Shown here piece after piece: positions 1 through 14,400 of a stretch of DNA of 64,000 bases (within the stretch, counting starts at the first letter, position 1; every line of letters begins with the position of its first letter). Made by a program: the position numbers and the translations under genes. The DNA comes from Branchiostoma floridae (Eukaryota > Chordata > Leptocardii > Amphioxiformes > Branchiostomatidae). The stretch spans positions 21,152,187 to 21,216,186 of the forward strand of contig NC_049987.1 of the NCBI RefSeq assembly GCF_000003815.2, given 5' to 3'. The notes under the pieces are model-generated. The model saw only the letters and a list, made by a program, of their open reading frames with translations. It was not told where the DNA came from and made no database searches.

Positions 1-40
1 GGCCATAATTCGTGAATTTGCACATCAAAACTGTATTGTG

Positions 41-223
41 GCGAGAAAAATTCCCATTTTCCATGTAGTTCATTGTATTCAGCAAATTTCCGTGGTAAGT
101 TGTTTTTTTACTCAGACCCACAACAGATGATAGTCCTACGAATGTAAAGAACATCTCTTAAGGATCTAATGAGCATCATATATACATTAAAGTTGAAGAG
201 TAAAGCAAAACTTCTTTTCAAAC
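41..223. other. macroglobulin intron after exon 28
   Basis: Non-coding sequence to the left of the exon 28 donor. The following exon must lie beyond base 1. Confidence 0.5.
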
Positions 224-2418
224 CTTTCTCAATGGCCAGGTTTTCCAACTTTTCCATGAACGTATCTCTTTGTGAATGCTTGGCAAGAGTCAGGGCATAA
301 GACATCAGGGCGATGCCATATGTGCTGGTCAGATTGCTTTCACTAGTCAGGAGGCACTCCAGGGCATTTCCAACAAGCTCTGACTGCAAAGGTAGAGCAA
401 AAATAAGTCAGTGCAGTCAACATTCTACATGACTGAGTCTTGCAGCGAATTATACATTTGTTCCAACGTCTATCATACTGTAAATGCAGAAATGTTCGCG
501 GTGGATTAATGTTCGCGGTTTTCGCGGTGACCACTTTGAACACCGCGAACTTAAAACCACCGCGAACATTTTTCTACCATGGTATTAGACTGCAGTCTAT
601 GGTGTTACCGTGAACTTAAATCCACCGCGAAAAGTCCTTTTTCCCGCTACCGCGAAATTAAATCCCCGCGAACTTAAATGCATTTACAGTATATCATGCT
701 TTATTTACAAAATTGATGAAACTTACTTCAACATATTACTTTTCTTTAGACCAGTCTTTGTTACATCCTCTGGTTCAATTAAGGTATTCACAGAAATTTC
801 AATCAGCCATGAAAGCATTACCGTGTATCCGGAGTTTCCCCAGAGGTGGATGAGCGGATCCTTACCTCAACGGATTCCCCACTTTCCAGCATGGCGATGG
901 CAATGTAGGCAGTCAACGTGGTATCATCATTGACACCTCCCTTCATGGCCTTGTTCAGGACTTTCCCAACAGACTGGTAACAACCATCTGGCTTTTGGTT
1001 GGATGCAAGCCACTTCTTGGTGTGATCCAGTTCCTTTTGGTCAATGAAGATGTAGTCACGGGCTTGGGAAAAGCAACGGATGACAAAGGCAGACAACCTG
1101 AAAAAAGTGAGTAGAGTTCGTTAAAACTAGTTACAAATCCTGATTTGTGTAAAATGAAAAAGCATTACATTTTGTTCAAGATGTGATTCTATAAGATCTA
1201 GTACATGGCATGGAGTAATATAGGCGATAGCCTACCAAGTACTGCCAGAGTCGTCACTTTCGCCAAAGGCACTGTACGACCCGTCCTTGTGCTTGTAGGT
1301 CAATTCCCTTTGGTAACCTTCAAAACAATACAGAAGATCGATAGATAGGTACAGTGCATGCACAATAGAAATAGTATTCTTTACACTTGGCATACATGAC
1401 AGGATGGAATGGTAAGAAACGAAATTGTCAGCCATCTTGTTCATTAGATGACTAAAAGATGCAGAAATGACAGGTTGTTAGAGAATCACATCGCATATTC
1501 TGTTGGTTAAGATTGGTGGGAACTAATATCTACCAAATACATACAAATTTTACATGACACCGACAGAAGGCATAAATGAAGTTCATCTAGCACATACTAA
1601 CTGGCAGTTTACATTGTGAGACATGATTTCCCTATCTAGTGCATTAAACTATATTCATCAATAGATTTATACATGCATCTGACAAGCATTATGTATCATC
1701 ACACAGTATGTACAATTTGAGCCCTTCTAAGATCATAAGAGTGCCTAAAAACTCACCAATCTTCATGTATTCCAAGGACTTGTCCTTGATTTCAGAGGAC
1801 AGCTGGTTGGTGGTGTCCAGGTACTGCATCACGAAGATGTTTGGAGCAAACATAACCATGTTCTGCTCCCCACACCCGGTCGGCAGACGAACAAGTTTGT
1901 CCAGACCAGATAGGGTGGGGCCCATCAGGTCACCTGAGGTCATTCAAAGATTGACATTCAAGCGTAATTATGTGTACACCACTGCATCAGTAGAACACAG
2001 TGGACTACTACTATGCCCCCCTCGCACGTTGTCTTCGTTCTTTGAACATGGGGTCTTACAAGTACATGGGCTATTCGTTAAAATGCATGTAATGTAAACA
2101 TGCTGCAAATATACATTTTTGTAAAAAATAAAGTCAATGCAGACTCTGACCTCCCAGTCCCTCAAAAGCAAAATGTCCTCTGGCACTTCATACAGACCGT
2201 TCAAAGCACCCCTATGTAAACATCACTATTTGCAGTTGTTGTATGGTGGCAGTTGAATATTTTGGGTACTGACCGATAACGGACACGTAGGCCCTGTTGG
2301 ACCCCTCCACCAGATTCTCAGGGAGGACAGTCTGGATGATGTCTTCTAGCACTTCATCAGGGAAGTCTTTGGGGCAGAAGAATGAGCTGTAGGTGTACTC
2401 CTGCTCAATACCCTCCGG
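224..2418 (-). CDS. A2M: macroglobulin exons 24-28 (thioester domain)
   Basis: Exons 2274-2418, 1757-1933, 1236-1317, 866-1097 and 224-383. Exon 25 holds the internal thioester [14 protein letters not shown] (codons near 1861-1877), with both the Cys and the Gln present. Exon 26 has [12 protein letters not shown]. In exon 27 the segment [11 protein letters not shown] has Asn where C3 and hydroxyl-reactive TEPs have the catalytic His, so this thioester should behave like A2M and favour amines. Exon 28 ends in phase 1 at GAGAAAG/GTTTG, and the next exon lies beyond the edge. Bases 1-223 are intron. Confidence 0.95.
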
Positions 2419-5400
2419 CTGTTGAAAATAAATAAATAATTTTTTTTTTCTCCCTGTTGACACATGAATTGGTCAATCTAACAAACTTCTGGTCCGACGA
2501 AAAAGGTGAGCCTGGAAATTTATATGTGAAGGCAATGTTCTGGCAGACCTGTGCTGAGTTTTATTGTAGATGCTCTTGATGCTCTGATGTAGTAAATCAA
2601 ATATTGTGTCAGCCCTGTTAAAAGATATCGGAAAAAGCATTACCTCGACCAGCAGGTCCTTAACAATGGCATCCCTGACCCCCTCGGTAGGCCTGACAAC
2701 TGGTTCATTCCCACATATCAGTCCATCGTCCTCCACAGCCTCAGCCTCCACCGAGATTTTGATTTTCCCAAGCGTGTTTGGGACGATGTTGAAAGTCTCG
2801 GTCTTGGATGCCACAGGACACACACACACCTGACGCGTCCTGTCCTTGTCAATCAAGTCAAAGTCCTCCGACTTCAGCAGTGTCAGCTCAATCTGTAGAG
2901 AAAGAACGGATTGAAAGCTCAAACAACTTGTCAATAGGACGTTACGATTTCAATATACAAGGTTATCAGAGTTTTATCATCCTATCCCCACTGCTGACAT
3001 CCTCTTGGTTCCTAGCTTCACTCCTTGCCAACTTGACTCCTTTTTTTATTCGGATTGACAGACGAGACAGACGTAGTGGTGGCGCATTCAAGTTAGCTAC
3101 TTATATTAACTTCACCACTATACATATGTATACAAAGACATAAACATAACGAAACTAAGTAAAATACAAAATGAGGCAAAATGTAAACAATACTGATAAC
3201 AAATGAAAAGCAAATAACTGTCAACAGCTGGTATATGCGCGTGTCCGATCCCCTACCTCAGTAAAAAGGGTCAAATTTTACAGAGAACTAAAAACAAAGT
3301 TGGAAGAATAAGTCAAGACTCCTTCCATGCCAAGGACATTTCCCTACTCATGATCTGTTCATGAACCTGTTGAAAAGTGTTAAAACTTTATGTAGACCAA
3401 CTCCACAAACATCTTTTGATGAATAATTCAAAACTATGGCTAAGGGGCAGCTGGGAATGGTTCAGAAAGCTGACTATGTGCAAAAGGCGTTTACCTCTTA
3501 AGGATTTCTTACAGAAAAAAATCCTAATGTGTGACAAGGTAATGCTCCAGTCTCACCACTTGGCACTGCTGCATGTAGTTGAAGATGGAGACTTTGAGCG
3601 GCACCTCCTCACCCCTGATCACAGAGTAGGGAAGAGTGGGGGACACAAAGAACGGTTGGAAGGCCTGCAGAGATTCATGGGAACAGAAGCACATGGAAAG
3701 TGTCAGTGATTTCACAAAGTCAACAAAAGATGATTTATGAAATAAATATTTTCTATCGGATATAACATGCAACAGTCTTTTATTTGTTGTTGCCTTGGTG
3801 CAATGATAAGAATAGTATTTTAAGGGAACGTACTGTGTACCTTTCATTACTTTCTCCCGAAGTCTACTAGGTATTGTGCTGTATTGAAGTGACTGGCAGC
3901 AAAAGCAATTTTTTTAGCCTTTTAACCATTTTGCTTAATCGCCGTACCTATGTATAATGTATCTGTAACAAGGGAAGAAGGATCATAAAAAAATGCACAA
4001 AGTCCTCTAGAATACAGCACGGTGTATTTCGTATCAGCCCGGCCACCGTTAAGGTCCCCTCTCACTGGACGTGGGGCACGCTTGCAGCATTGCTGGGTCC
4101 GTTCACTGCGGCACTGTTGTGTTAATTTCGCCGATTTTGTCTTGCACTCACACTGACGTGCGGCACTGTTGCGTTTCTAGACTAAATGAACATGTTATTG
4201 ACAATTGCAGCGTTGCCAATTTATGAAAAATCACTGTAAAATGATGAGAATGCCAAAAAATGAGATTTATAATGAAAAGATTTCCCTTATGATAATGAAT
4301 TATGTGATACATATGCTATAAATAACCTTGAAAGACTTTTACAGTAAAGGAAATGACCCGAATGAACGGACACGAACCATATACCAGATTTGACTCCATG
4401 TGCACGTTTTGCACCATGTAACGTTATGTGTAATGATGTATGTTTATATGTTTATCAAGCTCCTTGATGTTTATTCACCAATTTTGCAAAATGAAAATGC
4501 TTGATATTTCATACTTTTTTTTGTATGACGCGGAGTATTTTCATTGTCGGCGGATGACTTGCCAGACTATTGATGATGTCTAAGTCTATCATATTTGTAA
4601 AAAGTGAGAAAAATATGGCACATGGGTCCTACTAGTGACTGCAATTTTGTATTTTATCGGCGGCAGCCTACCAGCAATGATTACACTGCTTGTAACGTTA
4701 TAACGTAAACTCAAAAGCAAACGTTATCATCTAAGATAAATAATTTCTTTTTGAACGTTGTACGATAATCTTTTTCTCTACATCCGTAGGTTAATCGATA
4801 AACCAGTTACTTATTTTTTGGTTTTCAAGTGTAAAATACTGACCTACTTTCCATTAATTAAATCAAAAGATGTATTTTAAGTTAACTCTGAATGCGGATA
4901 CAAGGTAAGTTTTGTGGAATTCGCAATGCTGTAACTGGATCGAAAACCACTGTAAAATTATTAGAAATGCATCTAAAATAGCTTTTCGGTGATAAAAGGA
5001 TGTTTACTTTTGATTCTTGGTGTAAAATAGGCAAAATATATCCTTGATACTGTTCGGGGCGTGGTGGCGTCACCGTTGGGGCACTGTTGGGGCATCTTGC
5101 CACTTGCGTTATTTTTAAACTTTCCAAAAAACGTCGCGCTTGCAACCGGCACTTCTAGGTTTGCTTGCGGCACGTCTAGGTTTCGTGGGGGCACCTCTAG
5201 GTTCCGCGGGGGTACAACTGCGTTTTCGAACGCAGCAATGCCGCAAGCGTGCCCCACGTCCAGTGAGAGGGGACCTTTAGGATCGCCCGACGGCGAAGGT
5301 GATACGGAAAACAAAGGAATAAATTATATTAAACACACGATCAATGCGAAATGCGCCAGAAGAATATCACTGGCTTCCATGGAATCATTCGAACGCACTT

Positions 5401-8400
5401 TGAATGCGCCGCGTTCGATATGTCGAATACCGGATTCGAACGTTTTATATTGCTGTTGTTACAATTTTTAGTTTTAAGACAAAATTTTCCAACTTACGGT
5501 ACATTTCGTATTTATGTGCGTGTGTTTGTGTGTGCTCTGCTTACTCAGTGGATTTATTCGGTGGTTATATCAAATGACCAGGCGTTATGGCACCACACCA
5601 TATACACCTCCAGCTGCCACGCCATGCCGAGAGTTCTATGCAGTTTTCTTTTCCTTCCGCGAGAGAAAGTAGTCCGTTCCATGACTCCGGGTGTCAACAC
5701 CCCTCACAAGAAAGCTTGTCGCTGGAGTATACAGCTGCGTATCTTCTTAATTTCTTGTCATTCACAATATTTTAGCCTCCTTTTTAGCTCATATAGATTT
5801 TTGAACCGATTGTGTATCGTTTTCCAGTCACAAATACGACCCCAAATCAGGTGACTTTCGTGTAAATTCCCCTGTTGTTTTGAACCTGTTGTAGATGTCA
5901 AACCAACAGGAAATCTCCTGCGTATGAAAGAGCAAACCTTCTAGTTTCTGAAAGTATAAGATTTATCACAGATTTTTGAGACGTAATGCATTTGCCCCGA
6001 TATTCCGTGAAGTCATGACATAATTTTGGTTCCAGAATAGAGCGCACCGGGTTTGACGATTTAGCAATTATCCAACCGGGACAGATCCTCTCTCCGTAAA
6101 TCTTAAAGTTAATGCAGCCGCCCAGCCACGTCGAGAGTTCGAGGCAGTTTTATTTTCCTTCCGCGAGAGAAAGTAGTCCGTTCCATGACTCCGGGCGTCA
6201 ACACGCGTTACAGAAAAGCTTCCTCCTGGAGTATATAACCCCGTATCTACTTAGTTACACATCATTCACAATATTTTAGCTTCATTCTTTACTCCGATAG
6301 TTTTTTAAACTGCTGTTTCATCGCAATCCCTTAAATATAGCGACTCGAAAATAGGTGATTTTCGTGTAGATTCCCCTCTTGTTTTCACCCTCGTGTAGAT
6401 TTCAAACCAACAGGAAATTTAGCGTACATGAAAAAGCAAAAATTCTACTTTCCGGCGGTATATGATTCATTATACATTTCAAGTGCGAAAAGCAAATGCC
6501 CCCAATCCGCGCGAGGCCATGTCATTTAGGAGCGGTAATTTTGATTCCAGAACGCACCACTTGTAAGCAGCGCGCGTGCCGCGGATTGGCTCATTTCTCA
6601 AAGGTTTCGGTCGACGGAAGGTTAGCTGCGGCCGCGATTTTTTTTCGAAATCTCGAGAGAAAAGTGTCCGTGACTTCCATTTTAATTCATAGCTTATTTA
6701 TACTGATCATACTGGGAATATTGTCAGTTTTAAGATGTCTTCTTATTGTTCGTTCATATGATATGTACTTAGTGTAGTTATTGTTTGACCTAACGTTACA
6801 AGTCAGTTAAAAAAAAATTCTTCAAAGTTTTCAATCCTAATTTTGTCAAGCGTATCATTACCAACTTCATACACTTACCTCTATCTACGCACTCTTCTAC
6901 ACTTTTTTATTTTTCTCAACGCATTTATGATAATAGCAAGAAGTATCAAGGTTTTTCACTTTGGACTGATATCGATCTTATCAAAACTGAAAGAGGTCGT
7001 CCTGCGATTGCGATTCCCGATTTCAAACCTCACCAGGATTACCCTATACTTAACTAGCAACATTTCATACTCATACAAGGTGTGATGTTCATATTGGTTT
7101 GACATGTTCAATCATCATGTACCTAAGTTACATATACCCAAAAGTGTCAACTTTTTTTTCTTTTCCGCTATACCCCAGACTCAGACTATATTAAAGTCTA
7201 TGATTGACATTCCTTGCTACTGTAGAATACAAAATATACAAAGAGTCATATATATGTTAAATATAAGCCAAACTTTATTGCATGAAATTGAAAAACAATG
7301 CATGTCATGTCTAAACATCAATGCCAAATTGGAAACAAGTCTTGTAGTGTAACTGTATATCAGGAATTTGCCGCCAAACATCTGACGTTTTTTGCCAGAA
7401 TGATATAATTCCAATCATGCCAAATGATCTGACTAACTAACACAGTAGTCACCCTCTTCAGGTCCATAGCAGAACATCACCTGTAGGAAACACAATTTCA
7501 CAGTATGTTATGAAAATTCTTTAAGAGTCTTAGGTTGCTATATCTGAATCAGTTTACTCATTAGGAAATGGTGCCAGCTAATGATTGATGGACTAATTAC
7601 TTATATGCAATACTACAATGTCAATCAAAGAAAGGAAAGTTGAAAACACTCTTCGCTGCTAGAGGCACATCCTCAGCTGTTCTGGGGTAGAACTCCACCT
7701 AATGCAAAAACAAAAACATGTTAATATCCATATGTCATATTGGTACTTACCGTTCATTGATTACCCATATCACACACTCAGTCAGATATTTTATACTCAC
7801 ACTCACCCACTATCTATTTTACTTTTAGCATCTTTATCTATGCTATACCATATCAAGACTAATTTATATTCATGTTAGATTCATATATTACATTTTTATA
7901 TTATATTATATTACATATATTATAGACTAATTTCAAGGTTATATCATATCATATATGCATTATATATGAGTTATTCAGAATAATAAATTTATGATATAAC
8001 ATCTAAGATTATAAGTTAAGCAAAAACCCAGAAGGTACAGACGGAAACTCAAAATCTAACCCATAGGTGAGGAAGAGCTGGAGTAAGGAAATAAAAGTCA
8101 GAACCTCCAACCTGCACCCGTACCAAAGTGCGGGGTTACGCCTTTCCCGTCAACTCGGGGATCTGTGTGATGTACCCCATGTTGACGTCGTTAAGTACGA
8201 CCTTTACAGGGGTAGGGCGCCTCTAACCTACCTACGGGGGGCAGATGTCTAAACCTAGCAGGAAGGGGTTCTTTGGAAAAAAGGAGAGAGGGAGAGAAAG
8301 GGGGTGAAGGAGTACAGAAAAGACCAGCTTCCACTCACCTATGCCTGTAAACTATAGACAGTCCTATTTCACTCATTATTACTCTACCTCAGAAAATTCT

Positions 8401-11400
8401 GAATCAGAAATATTATCTAATAAAGACAGACTACCACAATAAAAGTCATCTATAAAATTTACATAGTCTTGATCATCACTAGTGCTACTTGTATCTGAAT
8501 CTGCTTCTGCATTGTCCTGACCTACCTGATTTTGCTCACAACAAATAGAATTAGAACAATCTAAACACCTACATCCCGGACCACATGCTTGACCTTTCTT
8601 GAGACACTTACATCTTTTACTAGAGCACCCACTTTTACATTTACACCCCCTGGTTAAAAACTCCACAGTCTTCTGCACCTTTTCAATATTTTCTTTAGAA
8701 TCCCATGTAATCATTAAATTACCGTGATTATCTATTTCCCAGCCATACCTATCTAATAATACAGAAGAAAAGTCCTGCTCTAAAGCCTGAGCCCAAGTAA
8801 GGTAAACCCAACAAGAACGTAACCAATGGAACCAAAGGGACTGAAAGGAAGGTAAACTATTATCTTCAAACTCTATTCTTTCAAAGATGGCACCCCTAAT
8901 AACTTGTAACCAGTTTTCATGAATCTTTGAAATATTATCCCCCCTCGTTTCTCTGAAAAGTTGGGCTGGAGATGAGTACTTAAGAAAAGCTGTACGGTGT
9001 TTTTGAAAGTAAACACTACCAACTAAACGAACAAAAGCCAAGAACCCTGTATCTTTATCTGCACAAGAAAGAGAACCACTAGTTTGGACAGAGTTTCCAC
9101 CAGAAATGAATTCTGAAAACTGAAAGAAAGTTTTCATAAATGATACCTTACCAAGGCCAACAAAAAAGGAAACATAATCACAACCTGTACAGATAAACAG
9201 TGACTGAATTATATGGGGTAGTAGATTTCTAGAAAGGGAGGAAAGATCAGGGTCCTTGTCAAAACAAGATAGCAACTCATTCACATCCAGACATTGCCAA
9301 TTTCCAGGTTCAGCTTTTTGTAAAATGACAATTCTTTTACCTGTATCCCCCACAAAAGGAAGGCCCACATGATACGTGTCCGTATCAGGTGAATAAATCA
9401 ATATGTTTTTGTAACTGCTTGAAGCAGCATGCAGCCAAACACGAGTGTCACTTTCCTCGTGATTGGACCTACAGTCTGGATATGGAGAGATGCCATCTAC
9501 TGAAGAAACAAAACACATATCTCTCTTATCATCAGTAAATGCCCCAGCTGTGAACACTTTCTGTTGCTGCCTCAAATAAGGTGTACAAATTGTAAGTAAA
9601 GAAGTACATAAGTAAGAACATAACAAACGCTTGTTTGGGCGCAAGGAAATGAATTTTCTCCAGTCTTTTGGGGTGCATGTATCATCAGAAATTGAATCAA
9701 TGAGTGTTAAATTGTCATTTTCCAAAACAGAATCTCTTCTATTTCTTTCAACATCTTTAGCACTAGGGCCATTTCGGTGGGGGTCATCAAAAACAATATG
9801 GACTTCATAACAACCTGACTGAAGAAAAGGCAAAACCCATTTTACAAACAGAAAATGTGAATACTCAAGAAAAGTTCTATGCTGACCTAATGGAGATGTA
9901 TTAATCAAAAACATGCCTTCTAAAACAGAGCACTGGGGGGAAAAGCCAACTGGGTACATTTTGGTAAAAGCAGTATTATATCTAGATTGGAAAAAAGAAG
10001 TGGTTGCTGATTTAGCCCCCTTGTGAGGGACTCCATCAGCATTACATAAAGCACGAGGCAGCTCCAGAAACTGACCTAGCTGGGGCAAATCTAACAGATG
10101 GGCAATTTCAGATAGGGGCTTATTTTGATTTTGGGACCAGGAAACAGCTCTACGATAACATTCTAAAACTAACTTTTTGTCTTTTTCACTTTTTGAAACC
10201 CTTGACTTTGTCATTTTAATTTGAGAAAAAGTTCTTAAAGACTTCCGTCTTTGGGGTGCTTTATTACTTGGGTTGTTAAGTATCCTGAACCTAATGAATG
10301 TGTCTAATGATGCCTTACCTATTTCCCTAAACTTAAGCAAGTCCTCTCTTTGAATATCTGAAATAGAAGCTCCTGTTAATGGTTGGGACAGACATCTATC
10401 ATGTACAGGGGTAGAAAAAATGTGGGCATCTACAACTTTTTTTGCATAATAAACAATATTTAGCCTTTCCTGTTCAATAATAGCAGGACTAAGATCATTT
10501 TGAGTTCTACAATTTGCTTTGACAAGAATTTGTTGTTTAACTTGTTTAATCAATTTAGCTCGATATGGTAAATATAAAACAAGATCTTCAATTACAAATT
10601 TGTTAGGGCCTGTAATAACTTCTTTTGTGTCCCGATTTATCAACATTTCATGACTCTCATCTAGTGCTACATTTGAATAATTAACAGAATTAATACTGGT
10701 AACAAATCCCCCCTCTTGGAAATATCTGAGAATATGGTCAGGACAAGACAATATATCACAAAGATGCAAGGGAATGATTCTAGAATATATTACATGGTCA
10801 AAGGCATGGAAAAGGGGTGCCATCATTTTGTATGAATACAAACGCAAATTCCAATTACCTGATCTAATTGCTATGAAAAGAGAAATATATGCCATAAAGT
10901 CATCATGAACAAATCTGTGCCAAAACAAAAATACTTCATCCCGGGCACATGCTCTGGAACAAAACTCCTTGAAGTCATCTTCTATACCTTCTAATTCCAT
11001 TTTCAATAATTCCTGTCTTCTTACAAAGTTGTCTCTATCAAAACCTGGGTCACTAAAGTGTGTTACTGAGTCTAGAAATACCCTTACCTTATCAACAATA
11101 GTCTGGGCTGAAAAAGAACAACTTGATGAACATTGATCAGTAGTGTCAGTACTATTCCTTCTATACTCTAGAAAAGCTTCAATTTCACATCTGTATAAGG
11201 CCTCCCATACTTGAAGCAAAAATTTATGAGTGCGCTTAAAATGTTTACATAAACCAACTGAAAGTAATGTCTGTCCTTTTATTCTACCCGAAGCGATCTG
11301 TTTCAACCCTCCCTCCAATAAACTTTCATTAATGCATTCTGGTAATTTTTTAATGTATGCCAATCACCCGGAAAAATAATTAACCAACTTAAAGCGGGGC

Positions 11401-14400
11401 CATACTCCTGTTTTAATTTGAGAAGGTGGTCATAAGTTTTTGCATCCCCAACAACAACTAAATATTCAACATCAACGCCAACATTAAATGAAGTGTGAAG
11501 GAAGTTAAGGGCCTTTAACATTGTCTCTTTACAGTCAGCATTTTCATTCATTATAGATAAATATGCAATATTAGACTTTTCTGTGACAGGGTCCCTTTCT
11601 AAAAATAGTTTACATTTCAAACTGGGTAATTTATAAGAAGATTCTGTCAAATCTGATATACATCTTTCAAATTGATAAAGTAATACTTCAGAATTAAATT
11701 TATGAGACTCTTTCATTTCTTCTTCAGATATTCCAAACTGTTCGAAGGTCAGGGATATTGGAGTGGAAGGGACTATAGACTGAACACAAGATGGGGGTGT
11801 AAGAGATAAAGTACTATGATCAATTTCCTTTGGTGACCTTTTTCTTTGCCTAAACTTTGAAACTAATTTGATTTTCTTTGATACTGGCTCATCAGTTTCA
11901 GTAACATTACCTATACCTACAGAGATATCTTCACTACTATGTACAGATGAATTTGGCTTGGGAATAAGAAGAGATTTAGGTTTGGGTTGGACGGCTTGAA
12001 TAGATGTGCCGTTCCACCCTCGGGGACTACCTGTCACAGCTGCATGGGGACTACCACTATTGATGTTGTCTATAGAAGCTACAGTAAAAGAACCTTCTGT
12101 TAAATTATAATGATTATCTTCTAATTTCAATTTATCTAACATTCCAGAAATAAATCTTCTATGAGAATCATTAGAACAACATACACCAAGGCGATTTAAC
12201 AATTGCATAAGATCAGTAGACTGGCTATAAGAATGAATTAATTCTGAATTAATCATGTGAAAAGGATAACTACACTGACCGTCAGAGACAATAAATAAGA
12301 TAAGGAAAGTAGCAAACAGTCGTCTTAAAAACTTAGAAGAGCTATGGCTAGAATTATCCTTAAGAAATGCCAAATAATGTTCATTCATGTCAAAGGTTTC
12401 AAAATCAGAACTTGGTATTTCAGATTTATGCATAGTAAGTACAACAATAAAGTTCCACACAACCGGATTTATTTCTTTAGAAATTTGCAACATGTCAATT
12501 TCATGGAGGGATGTTGGACACTGAACAAACTTATCAATGAATTTGGAAGATTCTTGATGGATTAAACTATTCATGTACATCAAAGAAGACAAAAGGCTAG
12601 AATTAAGTACGTCTTTGTTAACATCTGTGAACATAGAAGCAACATTGGACTGAATAGACTTCAACTCAAGATCACGCTTAGAAGTATTCAATCTTGCTGC
12701 ATATAATGCCAAATGGAGGGATTCAATCAAATCACAGTCTTTACTATATAACAATAAACTGAATTTGTTTGATTCACTTGAACTTTTGTGAATTAAAATA
12801 AAGTTTCCAAGATCACTTAATAGTCCAACAAGTAACCACTTTGATGTGAAAGAGAATGCATCAACTTCATCACACTGTTCTTTATTTTGGAATTCACTAA
12901 GAAGCATTTGGATAGTTTCTACAAACAAATCATATGCATCCACAAGAAGTAAAGATTTGTTCTCTAGAAACATTTCACCTACCTTACAAGAAACCTGGTG
13001 CAAAGCTAATTCTGGTATGTTTTCTAGGCTACACTTTACATCCAAAGTTTTCAACATTTCTAAACGTTTCTCCAGAGTTTCTTCTTCCTTAACAAGATTA
13101 CCAGATCTATATAAACATTGATAACAATTGTTACATAAAAGGGAACCTTCTGACAAAGTTGAGTCAGCTAATTTTAAAGCTGATTGTGGGATATTTAATG
13201 AAGGACAGAAACGTTTCCTTTTATGGGACCTAATTACCTTACAACAATGCGTGCATTTATCTTCATCACAAAATCGGTAAAACTGGAAATAATGAAATGT
13301 GCACAGTGAAATAGAATTTGGCAAAGTGTTACAACCTGCCGCTAAGTCTGAAATGGAGGAAATATATGACATCATGTCATCAACTGAAACATTTTGTCTT
13401 TCATGGTTAGACAAATTTTGGCATAAACCAAACTCAGACATAAAACAATTTTTTTCTAGCACTGCTTGAGAGAGTTTTTGTGAGTTATCAGTTAAAGAAC
13501 TAGAAACGGAATCAGGTTGGGCCTGTAATCGTCGAAATTTACGCTCGCAAGAACGACATACACAGTCTGTACTGGAAAGTCCTGTATTATCAATTACCCA
13601 ATTTCTAAGTGTATCATTCCATCCCTGTGGATGCCTATACTCCTCAAATGTAGATGGCTTTTTACAATGGGCGCATGCTGAGAAACATGGCCGGCCTGGA
13701 TGAAAATTAATTGTTTTACCTCCCCCACAACCAAAAAGGGTCACTGTAACAGTCCTATCATGTACTTCTACAACCTTATTTTCATCAAAAAGAATATCAC
13801 CCCCCATACTAAGGTTTCTACACATAACATTGCATTCACATAAATTACTTATCAATTTCTTCAACTTGCACACCTTAACACATTTGCTAGTTGACCATAG
13901 AGTAAATAACTTACCTTTGAAAATGACAAAGAAAGAAAAGAGGCCAAGGGCAACTACGGTTTTACAGGAATCACTAACACTGATATCTTCTCCCCCCTCC
14001 TTACTAGAATCACAGGTTACCATATTACCCACATCTCCTCCTTCCTGCTTACTACTCTTACAGGTTACACTATCACTAACATCTCCTACCTGCTCACTAC
14101 TCTTACAGGTTACACTATCACTAACATCTCCTACCTGCTCACTACTCTTACATGTTACACTATCACTAACATCTTCTACCTGCTCACTACTCTTACATGT
14201 TACACTATCACTAACATCTCCTACCTGCTCACTACTCTTACAGGTTACACTATCACTAACATTCATATCATCTCCTACCCCCTCCTCACTACTCTTACAG
14301 GTACTAGTACCTACTGGTTAACCTTTTCCCCCCACCCTGAGGGACGAAGGGGCCCACTATACAACATTCTAACCTCTAGGCCAGGTGGGTACTGACCAAC

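Noticed and set aside
11303..14266. KDZ/Zisupton or other DDE transposase identity for the Cys-rich protein
   Set aside because: The Cys clusters are suggestive but no convincing DDE triad in the right order could be read; left as unknown.
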